From NCBI GenBank assembly GCA_021737185.1, contig JAIPEL010000034.1, positions 1 through 37,275 of the forward strand: a DNA stretch of 37,275 bases, read 5' to 3'. The notes below the pieces were generated by a model that ran no database searches, was not told the DNA's origin, and was given only the letters and a program-made list of their open reading frames with translations. The position numbers were made by a program, and so were the translations under genes. Shown here in pieces: positions 1 to 7,327 of the stretch; within the stretch, counting starts at the first letter, position 1, and every line of letters begins with the position of its first letter. The stretch is from Desulfobacterales bacterium (GTDB lineage Bacteria; Desulfobacterota; Desulfobacteria; Desulfobacterales; CAFBRK01).

Positions 1-138
1 CGTCCAGATTGATCAAAAATGAAACTTTGCCTCGAAGCCTCTGCCTATGTAGGGAACGGCCTCCGTGCCGTTCCGAAAGGCACGACACGGAGGTCGTGCC
101 CTACAAAAACCCCGGCTTCGACCGAAGTTTCACATAAG
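1..138. repeat. Dispersed repeat, copy 1 (cut by window edge)
   Basis: Non-coding block containing two hairpin-forming modules between about 49 and 104 (GGAACGGC..GCCGTTCC, then GGCACGAC..GTCGTGCC) and ending in GAAGTTTCACATAAG. A near-identical block lies at 15924-16062, and the hairpin core recurs at 15748-15804 and, diverged, at 29493-29575. It behaves as an interspersed palindromic repeat. No protein-coding signal is seen. Confidence 0.75.
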
Positions 139-177
139 AGGCGGGCGGATTTCCCGTGGGGCGCTGCCAGCCGTCGC

Positions 178-657
178 CTAATAAACATAGGGCACCTTCA
201 GGTTATAGCCTTTGTAAACCACAAAGGTTTCCACAGAACGGATTCCTTTGAGCCGGTAGACTTCGGTGGTGTAGAAATCAAGCAGGTTGAAATCTTCTTT
301 GAGCAGCACCACCAGCATCAGATCGTAACGCCCGGTCACTACGCTGGCCGAGACCACACCCTTGAGCGCGGAAATCTCCTTTGCCTTGTCGACCAGATTC
401 AAGGTGTCCAGTTTGACCCCGATCATGCATACCGTGTGATCCGGCATGGCCTCAGGATCCACGAGACCGGAAATCTCCAGCACGTCTTCGTCGACGAGCT
501 TTTTCACCCGCTGTCGGACCGTGTTTTCGGAAAGGGAGAGATCGTCTGCAATCGCCTTGAACGATTTTCTGCCGTCACGAAGGTGGCGGATGATGGCGAT
601 GGAGTTTTCGTCGAGCTTCATGGCGGGCCGATCCGCATCGGAACTGGTGGGGGTCAA
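178..657 (-). CDS. Lrp/AsnC family transcriptional regulator
   Basis: DNA-binding regulator of the Lrp/AsnC (feast/famine) family, expected to respond to an amino acid or related small molecule; the ligand cannot be told from sequence. The N-terminal winged helix-turn-helix is visible (IADDLSLSENTVRQRVKKL, about residues 37-55), followed by an RAM-type alpha/beta domain (VSASVVTGRYDLMLVV, about residues 103-118). At 159 aa it has the usual family length. An internal ATG at 621 (MKLDENS) fits the typical N-terminus of the family better than the upstream ATG at 657, so the true start may be 621. It stands alone on the minus strand, with repeats on both sides. The upstream region is AT-rich, unlike its surroundings, as expected for a regulated promoter. 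Confidence 0.9.
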   Translation of the reverse strand: MTPTSSDADRPAMKLDENSIAIIRHLRDGRKSFKAIADDLSLSENTVRQRVKKLVDEDVLEISGLVDPEAMPDHTVCMIGVKLDTLNLVDKAKEISALKGVVSASVVTGRYDLMLVVLLKEDFNLLDFYTTEVYRLKGIRSVETFVVYKGYNLKVPYVY

Positions 658-659
658 GG

Positions 660-790
660 GGGTTCGGCGTCGAACCCATATATTTCACTCTTATAAAAAA
701 TGAGGTTTCTGTCAATATTTTTATTAATATTCTACGATAATTTAAAAATATAGCCTAAATTTTTAAATTATGATCAATAATCAGTATTGA
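660..790 (-). promoter_or_regulatory. AT-rich upstream region of the Lrp-type gene
   Basis: A strongly AT-rich stretch immediately upstream of the regulator. On the minus strand it contains TTGACA (713-718 on plus) and a TATAAG hexamer nearer the gene, but their spacing is about 14 nt, too short for a standard sigma-70 promoter, so exact elements are uncertain. Lrp-family proteins often bind AT-rich DNA and autoregulate; autoregulation here is inference. Confidence 0.35.
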
Positions 791-796
791 ATGAAC

Positions 797-862
797 TACC
801 CCGCCGCAAGCAGCGGGGTATCAAATGCCCAATGTCTTTTATATCGCCGCAAGCGGCGGGGA
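797..862. repeat. REP-like double palindrome
   Basis: Two adjacent short hairpins: TACCCCGCCGC..GCGGGGTA (797-820) and CGCCGCAAGCGGCG (845-858), about 25 nt apart. The arrangement resembles REP/BIME palindromic units. No transposase of any kind is present in the window. Function unknown. Confidence 0.6.
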
Positions 863-899
863 ATTCGACCCTCATAGATTAAACTGGCCGCCCCGGCGG

Positions 900-1140
900 T
901 CAGAGGCGGGGGTTATGTGAAACTTCGATCGAAGCCGGCGGCAAAAACCGACCTGCCCCCGCCTTGGGTTTTGGAGGTTGGAGGGCCACGCTCCGTCGTG
1001 GCCGGTATTGGGTCATTGCTGGCAACACGGACGCGACAGAGCGCGTCCCTCCACCGTCAGGGGCTTCGACACAAGTTTCACCCTTGATCAAATCCCGTTC
1101 GAGAACGGGACGGCAGGGCTTATGTGAAACTTCGAACAAA
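900..1140. repeat. Cluster of repeat modules upstream of ybaK
   Basis: This gene-free stretch holds three copies of a TGTGAAACTTCGA-type motif (about 914-926, 1070-1082 in reverse orientation, 1124-1137). It also holds a palindromic pair in which GGAGGGCCACGC..GCGTGGCC-like and CGGACGCG..CGCGTCCCTCC arms flank 968-1056. Frames can be forced through it but show no recognisable protein. It is best read as a mosaic of dispersed repeats. Confidence 0.55.
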
Positions 1141-1286
1141 ACTTCTACAAGAAAAGCCGGTTGTTGTTTCGCCGTCGGGCCGCGGCGCGGGACGTGCTGG
1201 CCCCTTGACACCCCCGGTGACAACGGATATCGACGGAGAGCGCTTTCAAAACAACGTTTCGAATTTTTCAATGACGGGAGTCGACC

Positions 1287-1739
1287 ATGACGCTGGAAGA
1301 AAACATCATCGACATGCTGAAAAAAAACGACATCGATTACGAGCTGCACGAGCACGAACCGGTCTACACCAATCCGGTCATGGCCGAAAAGCTCGGCGTG
1401 AGCGAAGGAGAAACGGTGAAGTCCCTGGTGCTGAGCACCAAGGAAAAGGAGATGATCGTGCTGGTTCTGCCCGGGGACAAGAAGGTGGACTGGAAACGGA
1501 CGGCCAAGGGCGTCGGAACCAAGAAGGTGACATTTGCAAAGCCCGAGGCGGTCAGCGAAGCCGTCGGCTGCGAGGTGGGCTGCGTGCCCCCCTTCGGCCA
1601 TCTGACCGAGCTGCCGATTTACATGGATCCGGAGATGACCAAAAAAGAATACATCTACTTCAATCCCGGGGTCCATGACAAATCTTTCAAAATCAAGGCC
1701 TGGGACCTGAAAAAACTCTGCAGTCCGAAGATGATTTAG
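1287..1739 (+). CDS. ybaK: YbaK/ProX-type aminoacyl-tRNA deacylase
   Basis: Member of the YbaK/prolyl-tRNA-editing-domain superfamily, which hydrolyses mischarged aminoacyl-tRNAs (Cys-tRNAPro for YbaK; Ala-tRNAPro for ProX). The 150 aa length matches free-standing editing proteins. Visible features are the conserved lysine in GETVKSLVL (K45), the GCEVGCVPPFGH segment (about residues 95-106) typical of the substrate pocket, and a C-terminal FNPGVHDKSFKI motif. The ATG follows a GGGAG ribosome-binding site. The exact mischarged substrate cannot be assigned from sequence. The gene is monocistronic and ends in a double hairpin shared with the convergent VWA gene. Confidence 0.9.
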   Translation: MTLEENIIDMLKKNDIDYELHEHEPVYTNPVMAEKLGVSEGETVKSLVLSTKEKEMIVLVLPGDKKVDWKRTAKGVGTKKVTFAKPEAVSEAVGCEVGCVPPFGHLTELPIYMDPEMTKKEYIYFNPGVHDKSFKIKAWDLKKLCSPKMI

Positions 1740-1769
1740 CCGGGAATGCGCCGCAGGCGCATTTCCGGC
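1739..1769 (+). terminator. Hairpin at the ybaK stop codon
   Basis: A 14-bp near-perfect stem (GCCGGGAATGCGCC with GGCGCATTTCCGGC, one G-T mismatch) with a 3-nt loop, beginning at the last base of the ybaK stop codon. No U-tract follows, so it may protect the 3' end or act with the next hairpin. Confidence 0.5.
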
Positions 1770-1790
1770 TAAGCGGCGCAGCCGCGTTTT

Positions 1791-1827
1791 ATAAAAGCGC
1801 TCCGCGATCTTTGCGGAGCGCTTTTAT
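1791..1827. terminator. Bidirectional intrinsic terminator
   Basis: A perfect 15-bp stem (ATAAAAGCGCTCCGC with its complement) and a 7-nt loop, with A/T-rich outer arms that give U-tracts in both directions. It separates convergent ybaK and the VWA gene, and contains the stop codon of the VWA gene at its right end. Confidence 0.85.
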
Positions 1828-3014
1828 TTGGCCATCAACTGCGTGACCGCTCCTTCCAGGCCGTCGAGGGTCAATTCGAACATCGGAAAGATCTGCCGGA
1901 TGATGGTGATAGTCCGGGTGTAGTCCCACATTCGGCTTGGCACCGGATTGAGCCATACCGAATGGGGAAAGGTCGTTGATAGAAACTGCAGCCGCTCGAT
2001 GCTCGGTTTTCCGCTGCGTTCCTCCAGGTGGATGGAGCCGTCTGTGGCCATCAGCTCGTAGGGCGCCATGGAGGCGTCTCCGACGATGATCCAACGGGTT
2101 TCCGGATCGAGGCGGACCATGTCGTCCAGTTTTTTCGGCTTGCGATACCGGGACGGATCCTCCCAGATCTGGTCGTATATGGTGTTGTGGAAAAAGTAGG
2201 TTTTGATGTCTTTGAACTGGGCCCGCGCGTATTCGAACAGGGTCTGGACCACCGGAATATAGGGGTCCATGGAATAGCCGCCGTTGTCGATGGCCAGGAT
2301 CACCTTGAGCCGGTCTTTTAAGCTTCGATCGAAGACGATTTCGATCTCGCCGGCGTTTTTCATGGTCTGATAAATCGTCTCTTCGACGTTGAGCCGGTCC
2401 TTGGGGCCGGTGGGCCGCAGGTTGCGCAGCCGTTTGAGGGCCTCTCCGATGAGAGATTCGGTCAAGGGCCCGGTCCGGGAGTAGTCCTTGTACCGCCGGT
2501 CCATGGCGACCTTGACCGCGGACTTGTTTCGGGAGACCCCGCCGACCCGCATGCCGCCGGGATGGGTTCCGGAGTGGCCCACCGGCGAGGTGCCGCCGGT
2601 GCCGATCCACCGGTTTCCGCCGTGGTGCTCGCCGTCCTGCTCCTTGAGCCGCTCCTTGAAATAATCGATCAGCTCTTCCGGGGTCAGATTTTTGAGCTTT
2701 TCGGCGTCGACCCCCAGAATTCTGGCCATTTCCTCCGGTGCCTGCAGCCACTGGGAAAGCAGCGCCCGGGCAAACTCGTCGAGGTCGAAGCCTTCCGGAT
2801 CGGGCAGATCGGCCCCTTCGAAATGGTGGGCAAAGACGCGGTCATACAGGTCAAAGTAGCGTTCGCTTTTCACCAGGACCGCCCGGGCCGATGTATAGAA
2901 ATCTTCCAGGGAGTTGACCAGCCCCATGCTCAACGCTTTTTGCAGCGTCAGAAAGTTGGTCGGACTGACCGGGATTCCCACGTCCCGCAGCTTGTAGAAG
3001 AATTGGATGAACAT
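1824..3014 (-). CDS. VWA-domain protein (CoxE-like), MoxR partner
   Basis: A 396-aa cytosolic protein of the VWA/CoxE type normally encoded beside MoxR AAA+ ATPases, pairs thought to act as chaperones for assembly or metal insertion in large enzymes. The N-terminal about 230 residues are helical with a His/Gly-rich linker (about 129-160), followed by the VWA fold (about 232-390). The metal-ion-dependent adhesion site is degenerate: canonical DxSxS is replaced by D243-NGGY-S248, while a later Asp is present in VGDAS (D313). Loss of the first serine should weaken metal coordination, or it marks a family that does not rely on it. It lies 149 nt downstream of MoxR on the same strand. No strong ribosome-binding site is seen, so the start is moderately certain. 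The client enzyme is unknown. Confidence 0.85.
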   Translation of the reverse strand: MFIQFFYKLRDVGIPVSPTNFLTLQKALSMGLVNSLEDFYTSARAVLVKSERYFDLYDRVFAHHFEGADLPDPEGFDLDEFARALLSQWLQAPEEMARILGVDAEKLKNLTPEELIDYFKERLKEQDGEHHGGNRWIGTGGTSPVGHSGTHPGGMRVGGVSRNKSAVKVAMDRRYKDYSRTGPLTESLIGEALKRLRNLRPTGPKDRLNVEETIYQTMKNAGEIEIVFDRSLKDRLKVILAIDNGGYSMDPYIPVVQTLFEYARAQFKDIKTYFFHNTIYDQIWEDPSRYRKPKKLDDMVRLDPETRWIIVGDASMAPYELMATDGSIHLEERSGKPSIERLQFLSTTFPHSVWLNPVPSRMWDYTRTITIIRQIFPMFELTLDGLEGAVTQLMAK

Positions 3015-3023
3015 GGGTCTACT

Positions 3024-3156
3024 GAAAAGTTAAATGGTTAAATGGTTGAATGGTCAAGTGGGAAAAACCCCTTCGGTACGGTTAGTCGTTTCTCTTTGTC
3101 TGAGGCCTGGATACTTTACCGATTCGACGAATCGACCAATCAACCAATTCACTGTT
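3024..3156. repeat. Imperfect inverted repeat between moxR and VWA gene
   Basis: A short gene-free gap with internally repetitive GGTTAAATGGTTGAATGGTC on one side and the approximate complement GACCAATCAACCAATTCAC on the other (about 15 of 19 positions). This resembles a small palindromic repeat inserted in the operon. No coding capacity. Confidence 0.5.
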
Positions 3157-3163
3157 CTATCCG

Positions 3164-4015
3164 CTAAAACAATCTCCTCCTGCTGACGGCTGTGTTTGCC
3201 CGCTCATAGTCCTGGCTCTTTTTGAACAGCACCCCCAGATAGGGGATTTCGCCCTTTTCCAGGTTCTTGGGACGGAAATCCGGGTCCGCCTTGAGGGCGC
3301 GGATCCAGTTGATCAACTCCCGGGTGGCGGGCTTTTTTTCAACGGCGTCGATTTCCCGCAGCCGATAGAAGGTGTTCACCGCGTTGGCCAGCAGGTCTGC
3401 ATCGATATCCGGAAAATGGACGCCGATGATCTTTCGCATCATCTTCGGATCCGGAAAAGCGATATGGTGGAAGTTGCACCGGCCTAGGAACGGATCCGAC
3501 AGGTCCTTTTTGGCGTTGGAGGTGATGACGATGACCGGCCGGTGCCGCGTCCGGACCGTTTTGTCGACTTCGATGATGTCGAACTCCATTTGATCCAGGA
3601 CGTCGAGCATGTCGTCCTGAAAATCGGTGTCGGCCTTGTCGATTTCGTCGATGAGCAGCACGGTACGATGTTCGGCCACAAAGGCTTGGCCGATTTTGCC
3701 CATTTTGATGTACTCTTCGATATTGCTGATGTCCCGCTTGGAGTCGCCGAATCGGCTGTCGTTGAGCCGGGTCAGCGTGTCATACTGATAGAGGGCTTCG
3801 ATCAGCTTCATGCTCGATTTGACGTTCAAAACGATCAAGGGCATTTGCAGGTTTTCGGCAATGGCATGGGCCAGCATCGTCTTGCCGGTGCCCGGCTCGC
3901 CTTTGAGCAAAAGGGGCATCTCCAGGGCCATGGATATGTTGACGATGTGCGCCAGCTCGTCGTCGAGTACGTAGCGGCGGGCGCCGGTGAAACGGTTCTT
4001 GTCGTTTTCCGTCAT
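3164..4015 (-). CDS. MoxR-family AAA+ ATPase
   Basis: AAA+ ATPase of the MoxR group, which works with VWA proteins to remodel or activate client enzymes. Walker A is GEPGTGKT (about residues 39-46), Walker B is VLLIDEID (about 119-126), sensor-1 lies in VIVITSNAKKDLSDPF, and a GRCNFHHIAFPDP segment follows. I start at the ATG at 4015 (MTENDKNRF) because GGGAGG lies 8-9 nt upstream; an ATG at 4042 would bury that site inside the gene. Its 283 aa length is typical. It lies between the methionine-synthase-like gene (69 nt upstream) and the VWA gene (downstream), so the three are probably co-transcribed. Client unknown. Confidence 0.92.
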   Translation of the reverse strand: MTENDKNRFTGARRYVLDDELAHIVNISMALEMPLLLKGEPGTGKTMLAHAIAENLQMPLIVLNVKSSMKLIEALYQYDTLTRLNDSRFGDSKRDISNIEEYIKMGKIGQAFVAEHRTVLLIDEIDKADTDFQDDMLDVLDQMEFDIIEVDKTVRTRHRPVIVITSNAKKDLSDPFLGRCNFHHIAFPDPKMMRKIIGVHFPDIDADLLANAVNTFYRLREIDAVEKKPATRELINWIRALKADPDFRPKNLEKGEIPYLGVLFKKSQDYERANTAVSRRRLF

Positions 4016-4084
4016 GAAACAAACCTCCCAATTGAATTGCAACCCGGATCTTCCGGCTGCTTCGGATCGATCCTCATTTTGCGG

Positions 4085-5155
4085 TCATCCGCTGTTTCGG
4101 ATTTTGTCCGACAAAGACGCCGTCAACTCCAGCACCCGTTCGGCGTGGGCCCGGTCGATCGACCCCGTGCCGCAGCTCGGGGTGATGAGCGATTGTCGAA
4201 GGAGACGCTCACGGTCCACTCCGAGGGCGGCGGTTTTCTCGATCTGATCCTGCCACCGGGAAAAAAGAGAATCCACGGTCTGTTCATCGATGTCCTCGGC
4301 CCGTGAGGTCGGCACGATGCCCCAGGCGACGATTCCCCCCGAATCGACAAACCGAATCAGGTCGTCCGCATAAAGGACGAATCGGTCGAAATAGGAAAAG
4401 GCGTCGAAGTTGACGATGCCGATGGAGGTGCCCAGCACCAGGGACCAGTCTGTATTGGCGCAGACATGGATGCCGGCGATTCCCCCTTCGGACCGGACCG
4501 CGTCGATCACTTCCTCCAGGCAGGAGAGCACATCCGGCCGGGAAATACTGGTAAATTCCGAGGTGCCGAAACCGGCAAGGGCAGGCTCATCGAGAAATAA
4601 GATCACCGGTTTTCCCAACGCCGACAGCTTGCGCACCTGCCAGCGCGCCCGTTGGGCCAGCAGCTTGACGGCTGCGTCCCGGAGCCGGTCGTCATAGTAT
4701 ATAACCGCCCCGCTCTGGTCCTTGACGGCGGTGGTCAAGGTGATCGGTCCGGTGATCTGGCCTTTGACCGCGGCCGGGGGGACGGCCAGCGCCGAAACCC
4801 TCTCCAGAAAAAGGAAAAATCCTTCGGCGACCGCCGGATCCATGGCAAACCGCGACTGTAGCAGATCCTGCTGTTCGTCGACCACGGCCATGTATTCTTC
4901 GTAAAAGCTGAGCAGCTGATCGTCGAAATCCGGCGTGTCGGTGCGAACCACTTCGTCGCCGGGCGCCCCTGTCAGACCGGGCATTCCCGGCAGAAACTGG
5001 GAGATCATCCCTTCCTGCTTTCGGCACGGAAGCTGGACCCAGAGTGGAATGTCGGGCGTTCGGCGAAGAACGAGGTCCAGCGCCTCTTGGGGGTCCTCCA
5101 AAGGAAGGCTGCCGATCAAAACCGCCAGGCAGCGAGGGATAAAGGGGGATGTCAT
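4085..5155 (-). CDS. Short (core) MetE-like methyltransferase, UROD/MetE superfamily
   Basis: A 356-aa single TIM-barrel protein related to the C-terminal catalytic half of cobalamin-independent methionine synthase (MetE). Candidate zinc ligands H230 and C232 (HVCANTDW) and C328 (TPSCG) are present, along with the DEPAL motif (about 189-193) shared with MetE. It lacks the N-terminal duplicated barrel of full MetE. Similar short proteins (core-MetE/MesB type) use methylcobalamin or a corrinoid protein rather than folate as methyl donor; applying that here is inference. The segment after the HxC ligands (NFDAFSYF) has Asp where MetE has its Glu ligand, so substrate is uncertain. ATG is preceded by GAGAGG. 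First gene of the cluster with moxR. A 120-nt nested palindrome lies in its upstream region. Confidence 0.75.
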   Translation of the reverse strand: MTSPFIPRCLAVLIGSLPLEDPQEALDLVLRRTPDIPLWVQLPCRKQEGMISQFLPGMPGLTGAPGDEVVRTDTPDFDDQLLSFYEEYMAVVDEQQDLLQSRFAMDPAVAEGFFLFLERVSALAVPPAAVKGQITGPITLTTAVKDQSGAVIYYDDRLRDAAVKLLAQRARWQVRKLSALGKPVILFLDEPALAGFGTSEFTSISRPDVLSCLEEVIDAVRSEGGIAGIHVCANTDWSLVLGTSIGIVNFDAFSYFDRFVLYADDLIRFVDSGGIVAWGIVPTSRAEDIDEQTVDSLFSRWQDQIEKTAALGVDRERLLRQSLITPSCGTGSIDRAHAERVLELTASLSDKIRNSG

Positions 5156-5204
5156 CAGTCACCTCTCAAACAGTTTCACGGTTGTAAGGTATCCTATCCC
5201 GGAT

Positions 5205-5324
5205 ATTTCACGCCCCTGAGGTGTCCATTGGCAAGGCATTCAAGGGCGCCGCTGTAGTTGACTTACCGCAAGCCCTTGATAACGCAGCCAATGGGCACCT
5301 CAGGGAGCGCCCTTCGGGTGAAAT
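5205..5324. repeat. 120-nt nested palindromic element
   Basis: Three nested pairs of arms: 5205-5211/5318-5324 (ATTTCAC with GTGAAAT), 5215-5232/5287-5304 (17 of 18 positions complementary) and 5241-5247/5272-5278 (CAAGGGC with GCCCTTG). In transcripts it would fold into one long hairpin. It lies 50 nt upstream of the minus-strand MetE-like gene, within the gene-free 5156-5499 gap. It could be a miniature mobile element or a structured leader; no known riboswitch consensus was recognised. Confidence 0.65.
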
Positions 5325-5499
5325 CTTTTCAGAAAGTCGAATTGTAACAATCCGATGGACAAATGGCAACCAGGGAAGCCGGACAACGATGGTAAGCAAT
5401 TGACAGCCTCCGGGGCCGATGATAAACATTTTGCGCTGTGCTTTGGCCCCATTGAAAGGGCCTCTGCAACCCCGATGACAGCCGACTGCAAGGATATCG

Positions 5500-5910
5500 A
5501 TGGCAGAGATCATCTCGTTTGACAACCGCCGCCAGAAGGCAGAAGACCGGGTAAAAGGCCAGGAGCGGAAGCGCAAGTTCGAGGCTGTGCGCCGGATGCT
5601 CAACTGTACGCACTGCAGCACCAAATGCCTCAAGTGCGGGGTTCCGGTGGGTCCGGAAAATCATCCGGACCGGCGGTTTTCCCACCTGCGAATTCCATAC
5701 CGGTTCTGCGATACCTGCGCAGAAGACTACATGGAATATATCGAACGGCTGAAAGGACGGGCCAACCCGGACCATTACTGGCAAAACGATCAATGGCTGG
5801 AGACGTGGGGCAAGTGGATCGAGTATCAAAATTCAATGGATCAATATGTGCGGTCCCGGGAGTTTTTGGAACTCATCAAAGAGCTTAAACCGACCACTCC
5901 CGAGGGATAG
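5500..5910 (+). CDS. Small Cys-rich (zinc-ribbon-like) protein of unknown function
   Basis: Not recognised as a named family. The 136-aa soluble protein has a basic N-terminus and a tight cysteine cluster, C36-x2-C39-x3-C43-x2-C46, followed by C70-x2-C73. This could bind zinc or an Fe-S cluster. The C-terminal half is rich in Tyr, Trp and charged residues, with no membrane segment or signal peptide. ATG is preceded by AAGGAT. It ends 9 nt before tatA, so the two are very likely co-transcribed, hinting at, but not proving, a link to Tat export such as cofactor checking. Confidence 0.7.
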   Translation: MAEIISFDNRRQKAEDRVKGQERKRKFEAVRRMLNCTHCSTKCLKCGVPVGPENHPDRRFSHLRIPYRFCDTCAEDYMEYIERLKGRANPDHYWQNDQWLETWGKWIEYQNSMDQYVRSREFLELIKELKPTTPEG

Positions 5911-5919
5911 GAGGGCTGT

Positions 5920-6111
5920 ATGTTTGGAATCGGAATGCCGGAACTCATCATCATCCTGGTGATCATCCTGATCATTTTCGGGGCCGGCAAGCTCCCGGAG
6001 ATCGGTGCAGGGATCGGCAAGGGAATCAAGAACTTCAAGAAGGCCACCAGCGAGGTGGAAAACGAAGAGGCCAAGAAAATCGAAGAAGAAGACCCGGAAA
6101 AGAAATCCTAG
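5920..6111 (+). CDS. tatA: Sec-independent protein translocase subunit TatA
   Basis: Pore-forming subunit of the twin-arginine translocase, which exports folded cofactor-bearing proteins across the inner membrane. The 63 aa show the diagnostic order: short periplasmic start (MFGIGMPE), one transmembrane helix (about residues 8-22), the [10 protein letters not shown] hinge, an amphipathic helix (about 28-45), then an acidic and basic tail. AGGAGG precedes the ATG. No tatB or tatC is nearby. A strong terminator follows at 6153-6190. Confidence 0.96.
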   Translation: MFGIGMPELIIILVIILIIFGAGKLPEIGAGIGKGIKNFKKATSEVENEEAKKIEEEDPEKKS

Positions 6112-6152
6112 CTCGGTCCGGCCGCCCAGGGATACATCGCATCACCGTGCAG

Positions 6153-6190
6153 CGGGAGGATTTCGCCGGGAATCCTCCCGTTGTTGTTTC
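6153..6190 (+). terminator. Intrinsic terminator after tatA
   Basis: Perfect 10-bp stem CGGGAGGATT/AATCCTCCCG with an 8-nt loop, followed by the T-rich tract TTGTTGTTTC, located 42 nt after the tatA stop. Confidence 0.85.
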
Positions 6191-6248
6191 TGAACCTGGA
6201 GGCGCCGGAACCAAGTACCTTCGGGCGCAATGATGGTGACTGTCTTTT

Positions 6249-6336
6249 TCACCGCCGAGGCGCCGAGGCCGCAGAGGATGCACAGAGGAGATCGTGAAGG
6301 TTTTCTCTGCGCCCTCTGCGTCTCGCGGTGAGTTTT
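6249..6336. repeat. Inverted repeat of the CTCTGCGTCTC type
   Basis: CACCGCCGAGGCGCCGAGGCCGC on the left and CTCTGCGTCTCGCGGTG on the right form approximate arms around CAGAGG-rich sequence. A related GACGCAGAGACGCGGAGG stretch lies at 28604-28622. This looks like a common short interspersed repeat located just before the end of ssb. Confidence 0.5.
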
Positions 6337-6338
6337 CA

Positions 6339-6761
6339 TCAGAAGGGGATGTCGTCGTCCGCCGGTTCCGGATAAGACGGCTCCCGATCATTGCCGGAGG
6401 GCTTTTGGTCTCGATACCCGCCGCCGCCGGTGGACCCCTTCGGTCCCAGCATCTTCATGTCGCTGGCGATAATTTCCGTGGTGTATCGGGTGACCCCGTC
6501 TTTTTCCCAGGAACGGGTTTGGATGCGCCCTTCGATATACACCTGCCTGCCTTTGGATAGATACTCGCCGCAGATTTCCCCCAGCTTTCCAAAGGCGACG
6601 ATCTGGTGCCACTCGGTGCGCTCCTGCATCTCGCCGGTGTTTTTATCCTTCCATTTCTCGGAGGTGGCAATTGGAAAGTTTGCTACAGGCAAGCCGCTTT
6701 GGGTATAGCGGATCTCAGGATCCTTCCCCAGATTTCCGATGAGTATCGCCTTGTTGATCAT
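6339..6761 (-). CDS. ssb: Single-stranded DNA-binding protein
   Basis: Binds single-stranded DNA in replication, recombination and repair. The N-terminal OB-fold (about residues 1-105) is typical, including [35 protein letters not shown] and [14 protein letters not shown] short Gly-rich linker leads to the conserved acidic C-terminal tip DDDIPF, which recruits repair and replication partners. The 140 aa length is normal for bacterial SSB, and a GGGGAGGAGG ribosome-binding region precedes the ATG. It stands alone on the minus strand. A TTGACA lies upstream on the minus strand near 6820, but its -10 partner is weak. Confidence 0.97.
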   Translation of the reverse strand: MINKAILIGNLGKDPEIRYTQSGLPVANFPIATSEKWKDKNTGEMQERTEWHQIVAFGKLGEICGEYLSKGRQVYIEGRIQTRSWEKDGVTRYTTEIIASDMKMLGPKGSTGGGGYRDQKPSGNDREPSYPEPADDDIPF

Positions 6762-6988
6762 CTTCCTCCTCCCCGTGAAAATGTTTGAGTCGCTCCACCC
6801 CTACGCGAAAAGTAGGGCGGTGTCAATTTTCTCGATGAAGCCCCGAGGAATGTCATCTTGACAATATCGATAATGAAGATCGGCCCAGAAGCTTCCACGT
6901 GGATTGGCTGTACAAAGTGCGGGTTCACTGGTATGGATTGCCCCGCGGCGCTCCGGGTTCGGCGTCGACCTTTTTGGAAGGAAACGAC

Positions 6989-7309
6989 ATGGCAACCGTC
7001 ACCGACGCGGCCAAGGGCTACTTTTTCGCGATCCTTGCTGCGATTTTATGGGGAATCTCAGGGCCTGCCGCCAAATTTTTGTTTCAAAGCGGCGTGACAC
7101 CCTTCCAGCTGGTGCAGCTGCGGATGACCATTGCCGCGGGCGCACTATTTCTCTGGCTGCTGATCCGGGACCGTTCTTTGCTTAAAATCGACAGGTCCGA
7201 CATCGGTTACTTTGGCCTCCTGGGAACCTTCGGGCTGGCGGCGCTGCAGTTCACGTATCTTTTCACCATCAGCTTCGTCATGAAGTCGACGAAGAAACCC
7301 GGGCCCTGA
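6989..7309 (+). pseudogene. Truncated EamA/DMT-family transporter
   Basis: N-terminal fragment of a drug/metabolite transporter (EamA). About 106 aa cover the first three predicted membrane helices (GYFFAILAAILWGISGPAAK, then helices near residues 46-60 and 70-90), reaching LQFTYLFTISF before switching to an unrelated MKSTKKPGP tail and stop. Intact members have two EamA repeats and about 290-300 aa, so roughly two thirds are missing. The start codon with its GGAAGG site is intact. A GC-rich 8-bp palindrome at 7300-7321 lies at the truncation point, directly before the next gene. Probably non-functional. Confidence 0.8.
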
Positions 7310-7327
7310 TCCGGGCCCGGAGCGGAC

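Noticed and set aside
698-862. Possible small RNA or tRNA in the AT-rich and hairpin region
   Set aside because: No cloverleaf, no promoter-terminator pair; the hairpins fit REP-like repeats better.
5325-5499. A known riboswitch upstream of the MetE-like gene
   Set aside because: No SAM or cobalamin aptamer consensus could be found; only the separate palindrome at 5205-5324 is structured.
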